Program-made: the position numbers and the translations under genes | In this document: positions 1-8,684 of the stretch, in pieces | Position numbering within the stretch: the first letter of the stretch is position 1 | Layout: each line of letters begins with the position of its first letter | Source of the DNA: JBDIAG01 sp963835085 | GTDB lineage: Bacteria; Actinomycetota; Actinomycetes; Actinomycetales; CAWJMD01 | Assembly (NCBI GenBank): GCA_963835085.1 | Contig: CAWIED010000004.1 | Coordinates: forward strand, 62,001-126,000 | Reading direction: 5' to 3' | Length of the DNA: 64,000 nucleotides | Notes under the pieces: model-generated | Database searches by the model: none | What the model saw: only the letters and a program-made list of their open reading frames with translations | Told to the model about the DNA's origin: nothing

Positions 1-766
1 CCGGGCATCCAGGGCCGCGATGTCGGCGTCGTCACGGTCGATACGGGCCAGCATCAGTGCCAACCGGAACCGGTGCTGCTCATCGAACGTGCCGACCTTG
101 AGGCCGGCGAATGCCTCCTGCAGGAGCGTGAGCTTGGTCCGCATCCGCGTCCTGGCCAGGCCGGCCAGGACCCTGGGGTCCCGTTCGCCGGCGATCATCG
201 CCTCCATCATCGCCCGCCCGGACACCCCGTGGATGTCGGAAGCGACCACCGAGAGCTTGAGACAGGCCTCTTCGAGGAGCTTCTCCACCCGGTTCTTCTG
301 TGCGTTACGGGCCCCGACCAAGGTCGACCCGATCCCGGGTCAACCCCCGCAACTGACGGATCTCGGCCGGCGGCACGAAACTCGGGCGCAGCATCTGGCG
401 TTCGGCGACCTTGCACAACCACACCGCATCGAGCACGTCGGTCTTCGGACGACCCGGCAGATGCCGCACGTCCCTGGCGTTGACCAACCACGGCTGCAGG
501 CCATGGGCCTCGAACAGGTAGAACGGTGCCCGCCAGTAATCACTGGTGGCCTCCATCACGACCCGCTGAACCCCGAGCTCGACCAACCGGTTCGCCAGCT
601 CACTCAACGAACCCACCATCGTCGAATGCGTCGACACCTCCTGGCCTCGCCGCCTCGTACCCGTCGGCGCGGGTAGCCGCACACAACACACGACCTCGGC
701 CTTGCCGATGTCCAACGCGGCGACACGTTCGATGATCTGCTCATCATCGTCGGATTCTGCGAACAC
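1..766 (-). pseudogene. IS110-family transposase, frameshifted and cut by window edge
   Basis: The reading frame contains the DEDD-type N-terminal domain of IS110 transposases: an early ALDIGK strand with the first Asp, VVMEATSDYW, and KTDVLDAVWL. The start is taken as GTG at 766 because a strong GGAGGAGG ribosome site lies just upstream (revcomp of 773-780). Near 317-322 one extra base shifts the frame; the continuing frame towards position 1 reads RNAQKNRVEKLLEEA and then the serine-containing transposase domain. The gene is therefore broken, and its 3' part lies outside the window. IS110 elements encode their bridge RNA in flanking non-coding DNA, but I could not delimit one here. Confidence 0.8.
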
Positions 767-1365
767 CTCGCCCCTCCTCCGGATCGCTCTCCTGATGACA
801 ACGACCGCCCGGGGGAACCACCAGGGCACACAGCAAATCTAGTCCTCGCGCTCACACCAGACACCGTCACCGGCAACCGGATCGGCAGCATTGAAGGGCC
901 CACCACGCAGTTCTCCCCCGGCTAGACGACGGCCTCACAGGACCATAGGAACAACGGCGTCACCGGACGGCCGCACCACCATTCTCACCCCGGAACGGGC
1001 GGCCCGACAGGGCCACATTGGCTAGTCGGAAAATTGCTGCTATCGCAGCGTCAAACACTGTGTCCGCCTCGAGCTGGCGGACAGATCGCCAGATGCGCTC
1101 CTAGCTGGCTGAAGCACGTTCTGCAGCCCGCCTCGCACAGCTCCACCAAACCGCGACTTGACCGCCGCGACCATCCGACGGCCCCGACGTCGGGGCAGGC
1201 CACCTGGCGGCTCGCGTACACGAAACGGCACCCTCACCGGCGTACGCGTGAAGCCGAGATGCACAACGACCGCTGGCACAACGTCCGCACCTTGGTCGAG
1301 GAGAACGACCCCGCCAACGCCCAACGCGTGGCCCCGCACGATCGTCTACGGCAACCACGCCGCGA
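767..1365. other. Non-coding stretch between IS110 remnant and NYN gene
   Basis: No convincing gene was seen. The first part would be the non-coding end of the IS110 element, where a bridge RNA is expected for this family. The element's outer boundary cannot be set from this sequence alone. Confidence 0.4.
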
Positions 1366-1515
1366 CCAAAGTGGTTCCGTGAGGAGCTCGGCGAGCCGTG
1401 GGAGGCCGTCGCCCAGTATCTCGGCGACAAGCTCACGACGGTTCTCAACCACTACTTCCGTGCTGGAGAAGACGCCCTCCGTCCGTCAACAAGCTATCCA
1501 GCCTCTGAAGGGTGA
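1366..1515 (+). pseudogene. Possible tyrosine-recombinase C-terminal scrap
   Basis: One frame reads WEAVAQYLGDKLTTVLNHYF, which resembles the last helix of phage integrases (VAxxLGH...TLxxYxH) where the nucleophilic tyrosine sits. There is no start codon or upstream catalytic domain in frame, so at best this is a fragment left by recombination. The similarity is short and could be chance. Confidence 0.25.
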
Positions 1516-1636
1516 AGCCACGCACGAACCACCCATGTGAATAAGAAAGTTTCGCCTTTCACTGGCCTGGCCGGGACGACTCCGATGGTGACCTGCGCAG
1601 AGCTGAAAAATTGACCTCACAAAGGAAGGCTCAAGG

Positions 1637-2143
1637 ATGTCTAACACTTTGGCGGCCATGCTTCCGCTACACAAGCCCACCTTCACGCCTGGTCGCCAGA
1701 TCCTCCTGGTCGACATCGAGAACGTCGTCGGTGGCGCCGTTCTCACCTCGGCGGCCGCAAGCTGGGCCCGCACCCAGATCGAGAACGTGATTGTTATGCG
1801 CGGCGACGCTCATATCGTCATCGGCACCAGCCACATCGGCTGCCTCGACACCGCTCTCGCCTGGCCCAACAAGCAGTACGTCGTGAACTCGGGCCCCGAC
1901 GGTGCCGACCTCGCTCTCCTCGAAGAGCTCGATGCCCTGCGGATCGATCGTTACGACGAGATCGTACTCGTCTCGGGCGACGGCATCTTCGCTGACGCGG
2001 TGGCCTCACTAGCAGCTCGCGGCGCCAGCGTCACGGTGGTTGCCCACTACGGCCGCTGCTCTAGCCGGCTGCGCCTCGCGGCCGCGCGAACCATCTACCT
2101 CCAGCCCGACCACAACCCCGGCCTCTCGAATGGTGCCGCTTGA
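1637..2143 (+). CDS. NYN/PIN-like domain protein
   Basis: A 168-aa protein with the layout of a NYN (LabA-like, PIN-fold) nuclease domain. The first strand ends in ILLVDIENV with the conserved acidic residues (about residues 22-28), a middle GPDGADLALLE segment follows (about 84-94), and the last core strand is EIVLVSGDGIFADAV (about 107-121). These acidic clusters are where NYN proteins bind metal for RNA cleavage. The start follows an AAGGAAGG ribosome site. The next gene, a methylase remnant, begins 11 bases after the stop, so the two were probably co-transcribed. A role in a restriction or RNA-decay module is inference. Confidence 0.7.
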   Translation: MSNTLAAMLPLHKPTFTPGRQILLVDIENVVGGAVLTSAAASWARTQIENVIVMRGDAHIVIGTSHIGCLDTALAWPNKQYVVNSGPDGADLALLEELDALRIDRYDEIVLVSGDGIFADAVASLAARGASVTVVAHYGRCSSRLRLAAARTIYLQPDHNPGLSNGAA

Positions 2144-2154
2144 TGAAGGATCAC

Positions 2155-3055
2155 ATGACACACACCCCCAGCCAGGCGCTCCTGGCCCCCTCGGACATCG
2201 CCAAGCTCGGCGATGTCTCCGCCGCCGTTGTCTCCAATTGGCGCAAGCGATCAACGGACTCCCTCCAGCCCGCTGGCGGCACCTACACCCACCCCCTGTT
2301 CGCTCACGACGATGTGCTCGCGTGGATGAAGGCGAACAACAAGCCGATCGTTTGGGCTCGCAAACTCCAATGCGATCGCAGCCATGAATCTCGTGCGCGA
2401 GCTTCGCGCCCCGTACGCCTCGAGCCTGCACGATGCGGCCTGCCCTCGTCGTGTCGCTCGTTGCGGCTAGGAAGCTGTCGAATGAAGACGCCTCCGCGAT
2501 GCCGCTCTGGCAGAACTTCCTCGGACGGGCGCGCAACGACGGCTTCTCCGCCCTGCGGCAGCTTGGCGCGACTACGGAATCGACCGAGAGGATGACTTCG
2601 TCGTGTTGCCGAAGTTCGCTGACCAGATCCTCGCGCAGCGGTGGACCAGATCGCACGTCTTATCACCGACGTGCCGACGGATGACCTGGCGGCGGCCGCG
2701 GACGCGGTCCTGGCCGAGCGGTCGGCGCCACGGGTCGGGTCGGCAGTGAGCACGGCTGCGTCGGCGGTCGAGTCTCTGACGTCCTGGCACAGATCAGTGC
2801 ACCAGATGCCCGCGGCGTCGTGTACGACCCAGCCTGTGGCATCGGTGACGTGCTCGCTCAACTCAGTGAAGCGGTGGTCGAACCGACCATCTGCCGGATG
2901 GTCGCTCACGACATCAACGAGCAGGCTTTCATCCTGACCGATCAGCGGGGCTTCCTCCGTCACGCTCCGTTTGAGCTGGACACGGTCGATGTTCTTGCCA
3001 AGAACCCGGATCCACAAGGCGGGCAGCGCCGCTGGCTCCGCCGAGCTGCGTGAGT
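2155..3055 (+). pseudogene. N6-adenine DNA methylase (HsdM-like) remnant
   Basis: The start follows an AAGGA site. The N-terminus is a helix-turn-helix (LLAPSDIAKLGDVSAAVVSNW) of the type found at the front of actinobacterial N-6 DNA methylases. After about residue 70 the protein continues only by changing frames several times: LVVSLVAARKLSN, then MPLWQNFLGRARNDGF, then the SAM-binding motif VYDPACGIGDVL near 2818-2855 and AHDINEQAF near 2905. The NPPY catalytic motif and everything after it are missing; the coding trace ends at the IS66 left end. The gene is clearly dead, broken by multiple small indels and then truncated. Confidence 0.75.
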
Positions 3056-3064
3056 TGTAACTGG

Positions 3065-4568
3065 TCAGGTGGGTAGCCAGGCGGGTCCTCTGGCGGCTGC
3101 GGTGAGCGCGTCGAGGTGATTCAGGCCGTGTTTGGTGGCGGTGGCGAGGTAGGAGCGGATCCGGGTGAAGTGTTCCGCGCCGGTCATCGTGCGCAGGCTT
3201 CCGGAGATCTTCTGGCGGAGTTTGATCATCCGGATTTCTCGTTCGGCGGCGTTGTTATCGAACGGGACCCGGGCGTCGTTGACGAATCTGAGGTAGTCGG
3301 CGTGCCGGTCTCGCATCCGGCGGGCGAGTGCGTTGTGCTTGCCGGTCAGCTTCGTCTCGCGGCCCGCGGTCTCGGTGATCCCGATCTGCACCGCATGCCA
3401 GTATCGTCGTCGCGCGTCTTGGACAGCGTCGTGGTCGAGGGTGGTGTGCGTGCCATCCACGGCCCGCGCCGCGCTCACGAGGCGGTTCAGCTCGCGCAAC
3501 GCGTCCCCGGCCTGGCCCGCCCAGCACCATTCACCCTCCGCGGCGGTATCGGTGACGGCATTGAGTTCCCGGAGCAGGTGCGCCCCGCACAGCTGATGAC
3601 CGCCGACCTGGTCGTAGGTGTCGTAGGGGGCCCACGCGTCATGCACCGCGACACCAGTGAAGACGGGCATCACACCGGCGGCGTCCATGCCCGCCCGTCC
3701 GCGTTTGTCGTGCACGGTGATCAGCGAGTACCGGCCGGTGGACGCGGAATGCACCCACCGCAGCCGGCCGTCCACGCGCAGCCCGGTCTCATCGAAATGC
3801 GCGACCTCGGCCGCGGCGACCCGCTCCGCGACCAGGGTCATGAACGCGTCCAGCCCGCCCGCGGTACGGGCGGTCATCGCCGCGACCGTCCCGGCCGAGA
3901 GGGGAACCCCGAGCAGGTCGGAGATCGCGCACGCGGTGCGGTGTTTGGAGAGGAACTGTCCCGCGTACAAGTACACGACCGCTGCCGTGACCCGAGGACC
4001 GTACTGTGTCGGCGCGGACACGCCCGCCGGTGCCGCAGCAGTGGTCGTGGTCCCGCACGAGCATGTCCGGGACATGAGCTGATGCTCGGTCACGAACGCC
4101 CGGATCGGGGGCAAGTCGAACACCTGACGACGCTCCACCCCGGCCTGGTCCGCGTCGGCAAGTCCCGCCCCGCACCCGTCACACGCGTCGGGTTCATGGG
4201 TGATCACCTCGTCCGGGACCTGAACCTGCGACAACGTCGAACCCGCCCTGCCCGCCCTGCCCGCCAGGCTTACGCCCAGACGCGCCCCGCAACGAGCGTG
4301 GTGCGGGTTTCACGAACGGGGAATCCGACGACGGCGGCCTCGACGAGTTCCGGGAGTTCGACCCAAGCTGGCGACGCAGATCAGCGACCTCCGCACGCAA
4401 CGCGACCGCCTCCGCACGGAGGACGTCGATCTCCAGCAGCTCATGAAACTCGGCACGATCGCTCACCGCAACGCGACCGCCTCCGCACGGAGGACGTCGA
4501 TCTGCGCCGCCTGCGCCACCACGAGCGCGGCGAGCTCCTCATACGACGGACCAGAAACACCCACCCAT
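3065..4568 (-). pseudogene. IS66 transposase, two frame breaks
   Basis: The large downstream part (below about 4236) is a typical IS66 transposase: a zinc-finger-like CDGCGAGL...CSCG segment, the VAHFDETGLRVDG catalytic Asp region, HQLCGAHLLREL, and a C-terminal DNNAAEREIRMIK motif. The upstream part, read from ATG 4568, gives MGVSGPSYEELAALVVAQAA and then stops at a TGA because of a 71-bp insertion carrying a partial duplication. A second break near 4236-4240 (one extra T in GGGTTCG) separates the GRKPGGQ linker from the catalytic part. No autonomous transposase can be made. Confidence 0.85.
4396..4503. repeat. 37-bp direct duplication inside IS66 transposase
   Basis: Bases 4396-4432 and 4467-4503 are identical. 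They encode the IDVLRAEAVALR coiled-coil segment of the IS66 N-terminus. The offset is 71 bp, not a multiple of three, so the duplication itself destroys the frame. Confidence 0.85.
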
Positions 4569-4749
4569 CAGGGTTAACAGAACCCCGAACCACACCACGA
4601 CGACACGCCGATACCCACCTGACCAGTTACGACGGAAGAAGCAGAGTCCGGTGGCCCTCGTCGTTTCTGGATGGACGTGGTGCTGGTGTGAAGCCCCTGA
4701 AGGCTTCAGCCGTTCCGGCCCGTTCACACGAACACCTTGGAGGCATCAG

Positions 4750-4932
4750 ATGGACGCTCTCGACGCTCTGTTGAGAACTCTGCTCGTCGAACGCTACGGG
4801 CGGATCCCCTCGGAGGAACACCACGCAGAATCCGACCAGACGCACCTCGCGAACGCCGAGGGGTGCGTCTGCAAGCCGGCCGACGGCCGCCCAGCCAGTT
4901 CGTCTGCTGCCTCGGGAGCGTCCCGTGGGTGA
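4750..4932 (+). CDS. Small hypothetical protein of the integration module
   Basis: A 60-aa frame starts at ATG 4750 behind a clear GGAGG site (TTGGAGGCATCAG). It begins MDALDALLRTLLVERYG, probably helical, and ends in a polar, Ser/Ala-rich tail containing a CVCKP segment. The next gene starts inside its last codons (GTG 4925). I do not recognise the family. Its position, first in a tightly packed row leading to an excisionase-like gene and an integrase, suggests a gene of an integrative element. Confidence 0.5.
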   Translation: MDALDALLRTLLVERYGRIPSEEHHAESDQTHLANAEGCVCKPADGRPASSSAASGASRG

Positions 4933-5308
4933 GCCCGCGACAGCCGCAGGGTTGCGTGCGTGGGCTCACGGAAGTCAGCCCGACGAGGCCGCCGTCGAGC
5001 TCCTCCTGGGCGCCTGCGGCGGCAGATTCGCCCAACCCAGTGATTTCATCCGTGCCGGGTCAGAACCCGGGACATGGTGGATCGACACGGACCTGTTGGC
5101 CGACTGGGTGGTCGACAATCCCTGGTCCAGCGGCGAACGCAAGGTCGTCGCCCTGGCCGCCTCCTTGCTGGGAGCAACCCCGATCATCCTCGGCGACGCC
5201 CTGCCAGGGCTCGACCCCGACATCTTCGCCCTCGTGCAGCGGGCCATCGCCCACGCCCACGGACAGCGACCAACAGATCCCGCCCACACTCACGGAGGAC
5301 GACCATGA
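4925..5308 (+). CDS. Hypothetical protein upstream of excisionase
   Basis: A 127-aa protein from GTG 4925, overlapping the previous gene by 8 bases and the next gene by 4 (ATGA). It looks globular and hydrophilic: an LRAWAHGSQPDEAAVELLL helix, a GTWWIDTDLLADWV segment, and SSGERKVVALAASLLG followed by a hydrophobic stretch IILGDALPGLDPDIFALV. No catalytic motif is evident. Translational coupling on both sides supports it as a real gene of the integrative element. I cannot assign a function. Confidence 0.6.
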   Translation: MGEPATAAGLRAWAHGSQPDEAAVELLLGACGGRFAQPSDFIRAGSEPGTWWIDTDLLADWVVDNPWSSGERKVVALAASLLGATPIILGDALPGLDPDIFALVQRAIAHAHGQRPTDPAHTHGGRP

Positions 5309-5520
5309 CCAGCGTGGCCCACCCCTACACCGAGACCGACCTGCGCAGCCTGCCCGCCGGCGTCGACGTCCCCACCGCCGCAGCCATTCTCGGCATCGGC
5401 CGGTCCGCCGCCAACGAGCCGATCCCGTGCGGCGACTGGCCAACCCCGACCCTGCCTCTGGGCAAGCTCATCCGGATCCCCACCGCGCCCTTACTTGATC
5501 TGGTCAAAGTGACCAGGTGA
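5305..5520 (+). CDS. Excisionase-like helix-turn-helix protein
   Basis: A 71-aa protein starting at ATG 5305 behind ACGGAGG. The middle reads VPTAAAILGIGRSAA and the end LGKLIRIPTAPLLDLV. This is the usual pattern of MerR/Xis-type winged helix proteins that sit directly before integrase genes in actinobacterial integrative elements (DNA-binding helix, then a wing ending in IRIPTxxLxxLL). The recognition helix after GRSAA is atypical (NEPIPCGDWPTPT rather than YELxRxGxFPTPV), so DNA binding may be weakened. The integrase remnant begins 3 bases after the stop. Confidence 0.65.
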   Translation: MTSVAHPYTETDLRSLPAGVDVPTAAAILGIGRSAANEPIPCGDWPTPTLPLGKLIRIPTAPLLDLVKVTR

Positions 5521-5523
5521 AGC

Positions 5524-6590
5524 GTGAGTGCCGGGGCCGTCTATCAAAGGCATTCCAAGACATGCCCCCGCGATGCCGAGGGTCACCTACTTCCACATCG
5601 CTGCTGCGGGCCCGTGGGCGTTCGCCTTGGAGATCGGGCAGCACAGCGACCGCAGGAAGCGGATCACCCGCACAGGCTCCGGCACCAAGTCCGCCGCGAC
5701 CGCGGCACGGCGCGAATATGCGGATCTGGCAGCAACGGACGTGCCGGTTCACCGACTCACCGTTGGCGAATACCTCGATGCTTGGATCGATGGCAAGCAT
5801 GCGTTGAAGCCGTCGACCAGATCGCACTATCGAGATGCGATCCGCCTCTTCCTGCGACCACCGTATCCGGGGGTATCCTGCTCATCGAGCTACGAGCCCA
5901 CCACCTGGATCTGATGTACAGCGGCATCGCCCAGGGGCTCCGAGGCAAGCCGATGAGCCCTGCCTCGGCGCGCCGAGTCCATGCCTGTCTTCGTCCTGCC
6001 CTGAACACCGCTGTCAAGCGCCGGCTCCTGCTGCACAACCCTGCCCTGCATATCGAGCTTGCCCCGGAGAGGCCGAAGTGCCCAGAGCCCTGGAGCGTCG
6101 AAGAGTGTCGCCAGTTCCTGGAGGCGGTCGCCGAAGACCGGCAAGCCCTGCTGTACCGGCTTCCGCTTGTCACAGGTATGCGACGAGGTGAGGCGATCGG
6201 CCTGCGCTGGTCGGACGTCGATCTCGCCCGAGGCGATGTCCGGATCAACCGACAGATCACCGCCGTGGGCGGCAAGGCGACAGTAAGCACCCAGAAGACC
6301 CGTCGCAGTGCGCGGGGCGTCCCGCTCGACGATGACACCATCGCCCGGCTGCGCGGGCACCGCGACACTCAGCACACCGAACGGGCGACCTAGGGATCCG
6401 CCTGGGACGACCAGGGACTGGTCTTCACCCGCGAGGACGGCAGCAACATCCGACCCGAGCAGGTCACCAAGCACTTTCCAAGCGCTGATCCGACGCCTTG
6501 GACTTCCAGTGATCCGCCTGCACGACCTGCACGACACGAACGCCACCCTCGCGCTGGCAGCGCACCCAGTCGTCGGTCCTCGCCCGAAAG
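5524..6590 (+). pseudogene. Tyrosine integrase, several frameshifts, no catalytic tyrosine
   Basis: Starting at GTG 5524, pieces of a phage-type integrase are read in three frames. The N-terminal arm and core-binding domain give RLTVGEYLDAWIDG and LKPSTRSHYRDAIRLFL near 5754-5855. The catalytic domain reads LPLVTGMRRGEAIGLRWSDV around 6160-6220 with the first Arg. An in-frame TAG follows at about 6391, then FTREDGSNIRPEQVTKHF, and a degraded LHDLHDTNATLALAA box stands where HxLRHT is expected. The sequence is lost before the tyrosine nucleophile. The element can no longer be excised by its own integrase. Confidence 0.85.
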
Positions 6591-6700
6591 GCATGGGGTG
6601 TGTTCGAGGGGAACATGACATAGCGACTACTGAAAGTGATCGGGCGTTGCTGTACGTAGCGACGTTGGCGACGAAGGTCGGCGAGGTGGTGCGTTGTCGT

Positions 6701-7370
6701 GGGTCTGGGTGCCGTGGCGTAGGTGAGGAGGTGGTAGCGATGAGCTGGATCGACGACAGCGGACAGCACGAGATGTACATCCAGTGCGTGTTCCCCGACG
6801 GGATGACCGGCGGCACCCACAGCAACCGCGGCACCGAGGTGGACACCACCGCTGCCGGACGGCGCTTGCCGATTGATGACGAACGTCGAGGCTGGCGCCC
6901 GGACAGTGAGGTGTCGGGCTGGCAGGTCTGCTGCAAATGCTACGGCGACACCTCCAGGTCGCCGTCCACGACGGTCCTGGCCACCTGGCAGCGTGTCCAT
7001 CCGCCCGAGGCCGAGGACCCTGCCCGCGGCCGCTTCCTGGCCGATGACGATGACGCCGCTTGGCTGTCCGAGCGTGAGGACGCCGCGGATCTCGCGCTCG
7101 CGTTGTGGCAGACGCATCTGGCGCCAGTCAACGCCCGACAGGCTCTCGCAGAGGCGGCCGAGGCGGCCCGTCACGCGGACCGACAGCTTGAGCAGGCCGT
7201 GCTCGCGGGTCGCGCCGCCGGCCTGTACTGGGGCGACATCGGCCGCGCGGTCGGTATGACCCGAGACTCCGCCCGCCAAAGATGGGGCACATCGCCATGT
7301 CGTTAGTCCGCGAGGGCGTCACTTGCCACGGGCCTGGGCGCCGTGGCGTACGTGAGGAGGTAGCGAGGTG
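6701..7370. repeat. Duplicated leader (translation start region), two copies
   Basis: About 40 bases before the 6740 gene (6701-6741, CTGGGTGCCGTGGCGTAGG then TGAGGAGG) recur at 7330-7370 with few changes, again ending in GAGGAGG and a GTG start. The two copies precede different downstream sequences, so a leader with its ribosome site has been duplicated, or the small second frame is a decayed copy. Confidence 0.6.
6740..7306 (+). CDS. Sigma-like helix-turn-helix protein of the mobile element
   Basis: A 188-aa protein from ATG 6740, chosen for the GAGGAGG site 8 bases upstream. The first third has a pair of cysteines (VCCKCYGD near residues 57-64), an acidic middle, then a long helix and a C-terminal helix-turn-helix: AAGLYWGDIGRAVGMTRDSA and RQRW. 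That last motif is common in small actinobacterial proteins of plasmids and ICEs that resemble a sigma region 4 or a homeodomain-like HTH. Likely DNA-binding; the target is unknown. It lies next to an integrase remnant and an HNH gene, consistent with mobile cargo. Confidence 0.6.
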   Translation: MSWIDDSGQHEMYIQCVFPDGMTGGTHSNRGTEVDTTAAGRRLPIDDERRGWRPDSEVSGWQVCCKCYGDTSRSPSTTVLATWQRVHPPEAEDPARGRFLADDDDAAWLSEREDAADLALALWQTHLAPVNARQALAEAAEAARHADRQLEQAVLAGRAAGLYWGDIGRAVGMTRDSARQRWGTSPCR

Positions 7371-7457
7371 ACCAACGAACTCGTGACTCACTCCAGCGGC
7401 GGCCCAGTTGCGCGGCGCCAGGATGTTAGCTCACGCACGATGAGGTTGTGTCGCTAG
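7368..7457 (+). CDS. Very short frame after duplicated leader
   Basis: GTG 7368 follows the second copy of the GAGGAGG leader and opens a 29-codon frame (MTNELVTHSSGG...). Its end overlaps the start of the HNH gene (GTG 7448). It may be a leader peptide coupling translation into the HNH gene or a decayed remnant. There is no family match. Confidence 0.3.
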   Translation: MTNELVTHSSGGPVARRQDVSSRTMRLCR

Positions 7458-7966
7458 GGCAGTGGCGGCAGCAGGTCGAGACCCCGACCCACGAGGTGCT
7501 GGCCTGGGCGGTCACCGACCCCGCGACCATCGCCCGCTACCGGGCCAAGCTCATCCAGACGCCCGGCTCGGACTGCGTGTGGTGGATTGGCGCACTGTCC
7601 GGTGCCGGGCACGGACGCTTCAGCCTGGGACGCGTCCACGGCCGCACGATCACCGCGATAGCCCACCGGTACGGCTACGCCTTGGCCCTCGGCATCGAAG
7701 CGCTCGACGAGGCGGGCGAACTCGCCCACGGCTGCGACAACCCGATGTGCCAGCGCATCGACGCCGATCACGTCCGGGCCTCGACCTCGGCCGGCAACCG
7801 CGCCGAGTACCTCGCTCGTCGGAGCATCTGCGGTTCACCACTGGCCGACCGGCGCAGCGCCCTGCCACGGGCCCTGGCCATTCGCGACGCCCTTCGCACC
7901 GACCCCACCACCCTGGCCCAGGTTCTCCAGGCCGGTCACGAGGGAACCCAGGAGAAGCTGTGGTGA
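7448..7966 (+). CDS. HNH-type endonuclease-like protein
   Basis: A 172-aa protein from GTG 7448 (GATGAGG upstream). The order CVWWIGALSGAGHGRFSLG, then AIAHRYGYALALG, then LAHGCDNPMCQ and ADHVRASTSAGNRAEY matches actinobacterial HNH_3-like proteins. In those, an AHR..Y helix precedes an HxCDNPxCxxxxH zinc-and-metal site. Here the expected His before CDNP is present as AHGCDNP, and the later His is in ADHV. It probably cuts or nicks DNA in the life cycle of the mobile element. It ends in GTGA overlapping the next gene. Confidence 0.6.
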   Translation: MSLGQWRQQVETPTHEVLAWAVTDPATIARYRAKLIQTPGSDCVWWIGALSGAGHGRFSLGRVHGRTITAIAHRYGYALALGIEALDEAGELAHGCDNPMCQRIDADHVRASTSAGNRAEYLARRSICGSPLADRRSALPRALAIRDALRTDPTTLAQVLQAGHEGTQEKLW

Positions 7967-8517
7967 CCCAACTCCTTCACCGAAAGCACGACCGGCCGGC
8001 TCCGGACGATTCCTACTGGCTTCCACTACGGCAGAACCTGGACGTCCGCGGCGAGGCAGCACTTGCCGACCCTGGCAGGGCCGAACCTGCTCGAAGCGCA
8101 CGACCCGGCCCGCGCCTGAAGACGGGGCGAACCACCAGCTGGCCATCCCAGTTGACGCCGATCGTCGGCGTCGGGATGGGTGCCGGCAGATCGATCCGCC
8201 CGGCAGCACTCCTGGCCGTGATAGCCGGCCTTCGACGGCGCTACGCCAGCAGCCGCATCGGGTACCGCCGGTGCCTGGGACACCGGGTGATCAGTGCTGA
8301 GGCATGCTCAGCGTCGCTCGCCCTCCTCGTGGTCCTCGTGACCACCGCCGGAGTGGTGTTGACGGCATTGACGAACAGGTCCGCACCAGTGCCGCGGGCA
8401 GCCGCGACCTTACAGGTCCCGCCCGCCGACGTGGTCACCGCCGGACCCGGCCAGGTCGCGATCATCCCGCCGACGGCCGGGATCCCCCGACAAGTCGTGA
8501 TTCCCGCGACGCCCTGA
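7963..8517 (+). CDS. Single-pass membrane protein of the mobile element
   Basis: A 184-aa protein whose GTG at 7963 overlaps the HNH stop codon (GTGA), with AGGAG 9-14 bases before. The N-terminal 115 residues are polar and basic; then comes one hydrophobic segment (LALLVVLVTTAGVVLTAL, about residues 122-139) and a Pro/Ala/Val-rich tail outside. The topology suggests a type II or tail-exposed membrane protein. No family is recognised; in this context it might belong to a transfer or surface function, but that is a guess. Confidence 0.5.
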   Translation: MTQLLHRKHDRPAPDDSYWLPLRQNLDVRGEAALADPGRAEPARSARPGPRLKTGRTTSWPSQLTPIVGVGMGAGRSIRPAALLAVIAGLRRRYASSRIGYRRCLGHRVISAEACSASLALLVVLVTTAGVVLTALTNRSAPVPRAAATLQVPPADVVTAGPGQVAIIPPTAGIPRQVVIPATP

Positions 8518-8550
8518 TCAAAGCCCAGCCCGCTACGGCAGGAGGAACTG

Positions 8551-8646
8551 ATGACCGAGTCAGTGATCGAGCAGGCGATCCGCCAGGCACTACAGGACAA
8601 CCGCGCGGCCGCAGTCACCCTCATCCCCGCAACGACCCCGGTATAG
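8551..8646 (+). CDS. 31-aa small protein
   Basis: ATG 8551 lies behind CAGGAGGAACTG, an excellent ribosome site, and opens a 31-aa frame beginning MTESVIEQAIRQALQDN. It is probably one amphipathic helix followed by a hydrophobic tail. The strong start signal is the main support; no function can be assigned. Confidence 0.45.
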   Translation: MTESVIEQAIRQALQDNRAAAVTLIPATTPV

Positions 8647-8684
8647 ATCGCAACAGGGGACGAGCCAGATTGCGGGACAGAATC

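Larger units (their letters stand above)
3057..4630. mobile_element. IS66-family insertion sequence
   Basis: The element is bounded by a perfect 19-bp inverted repeat, GTAACTGGTCAGGTGGGTA at 3057-3075 and its complement at 4612-4630. This matches the GTAAxxGxxxxG style of IS66 ends. Inside is one transposase coding region on the minus strand. The 8 bases on either side (CGTGAGTT and GACGGAAG) do not match, so no target duplication is visible. One flank has probably been deleted or rearranged since insertion, which fits the truncated methylase on the left. Confidence 0.85.

Noticed and set aside
3116..4774. 552-codon plus-strand frame across IS66
   Set aside because: It is antisense to the transposase, whose motifs and inverted repeats are clear.
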